Source: an uncultured Eubacterium sp. (GTDB taxonomy: Bacteria > Bacillota > Clostridia > Lachnospirales > Lachnospiraceae). Taken from it: a stretch of DNA of 64,000 nt. Position 1 is the first letter of the stretch. Each line of letters opens with the position of its first letter. The stretch spans positions 1-64,000 of the forward strand of contig CANRTU010000012.1 in NCBI GenBank assembly GCA_947642745.1. The letters run 5' to 3'. Position numbers and translations under genes: made by a program. Below the pieces are notes generated by a model that was not told the origin of the DNA, made no database searches, and was given only the letters and a program-made list of their open reading frames with translations. Positions 63,875-64,000 of the stretch are shown one piece after another.

Positions 63875-63907
63875 TGGTATAAGAACAGCTAACCCCTTTA
63901 TTTTTTG
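63861..63907. terminator. Bidirectional terminator
   Basis: AAAGGGTTAGCTG (63861-63873) pairs with CAGCTAACCCCTTT (63886-63899), followed by ATTTTTTG. Confidence 0.8.
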
Positions 63908-64000
63908 TCTTCGTCTGCAATCACCTCAAACAAATCCTCTAATGGGCAATCCAGAATTTTCATCATGCTGTCAATTATGTCATAACGGATGGAATGGGTT
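63898..64000 (-). CDS. C-terminal end of an XRE-family regulator, partial
   Basis: On the minus strand the frame entering from the window edge reads HSIRYDIIDSMMKILDCPLE, then DLFEVIADEDKK and a stop. The RYDIIDSMMKILDC pattern is the last helix of small Cro/CI-type regulators. The N-terminal part lies beyond the window. Confidence 0.6.
   Translation of the reverse strand, partial: THSIRYDIIDSMMKILDCPLEDLFEVIADEDKK

Overview
The window looks like a chromosome segment from a Gram-positive Clostridia, most likely Lachnospiraceae. Evidence: strong AGGAGG-type ribosome binding sites, sigma-A promoters, a large-type SRP RNA, zinc-ribbon forms of Adk, S14 and L36, a lysine-rich insertion in L17, a BspA-type leucine-rich surface protein and TraX. 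The dominant core is the S10-spc-alpha ribosomal protein cluster (about 25.5-44.8 kb).

Layout: 0.1-1.6 kb holds tRNA-Ser(CGA), larB and SRP RNA. 1.9-7.1 kb is one very large secreted repeat protein. 7.3-14.3 kb holds a membrane protein of unknown function, a divergent cis-prenyltransferase, a YyaL-type thioredoxin-domain protein, and a FIST sensor next to a soluble chemotaxis-type signalling protein. 14.9-25.4 kb holds hemolysin III, TraX, MATE, CorA, an Rrf2 regulator, an FtsH-like protease, metY-cysK (sulfur assimilation) and an rRNA methyltransferase. 25.5-38.7 kb is rpsJ to infA. 38.7-40.8 kb is a Na/phosphate symporter with its own promoter region, containing three 11-bp-phased TGTAA repeats that look like a Pho box. 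40.8-44.8 kb resumes the ribosomal cluster (rpmJ, rpsM, rpsK, rpsD, rpoA, rplQ) from a fresh promoter. So the usual infA-rpmJ junction is interrupted by an apparently phosphate-regulated unit, with a terminator before it and a promoter after it.

44.8-53.7 kb: a mutS2/response regulator/histidine kinase operon on the minus strand, then an HtrA-like protein lacking the whole catalytic triad, a YhaM-like exoribonuclease and rlmD. From the end of rlmD the window changes character. 53.7-57.6 kb is AT-rich and contains decayed defence-type genes (a DUF1016/PDDEXK nuclease and a DUF262/DUF1524 GmrSD-like protein). It is bounded by a 36-bp near-identical copy of the rlmD 3' end, as expected for an element integrated at rlmD. 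A 166-bp MITE-like element (two inverted copies, about 97% identical, both at CTAG) sits at the rlmD stop codon and inside a small gene at 62.3 kb.

57.7-64 kb is accessory: a frameshifted XRE regulator, a TetR regulator, an orphan LytTR response regulator, small unknown proteins, remnants of a GNAT toxin-antitoxin-like pair, and fragments of Rpn-type, IS1182-type and IS66-type transposases. All calls rest on reading the sequence and on recalled family motifs; no database search was run.
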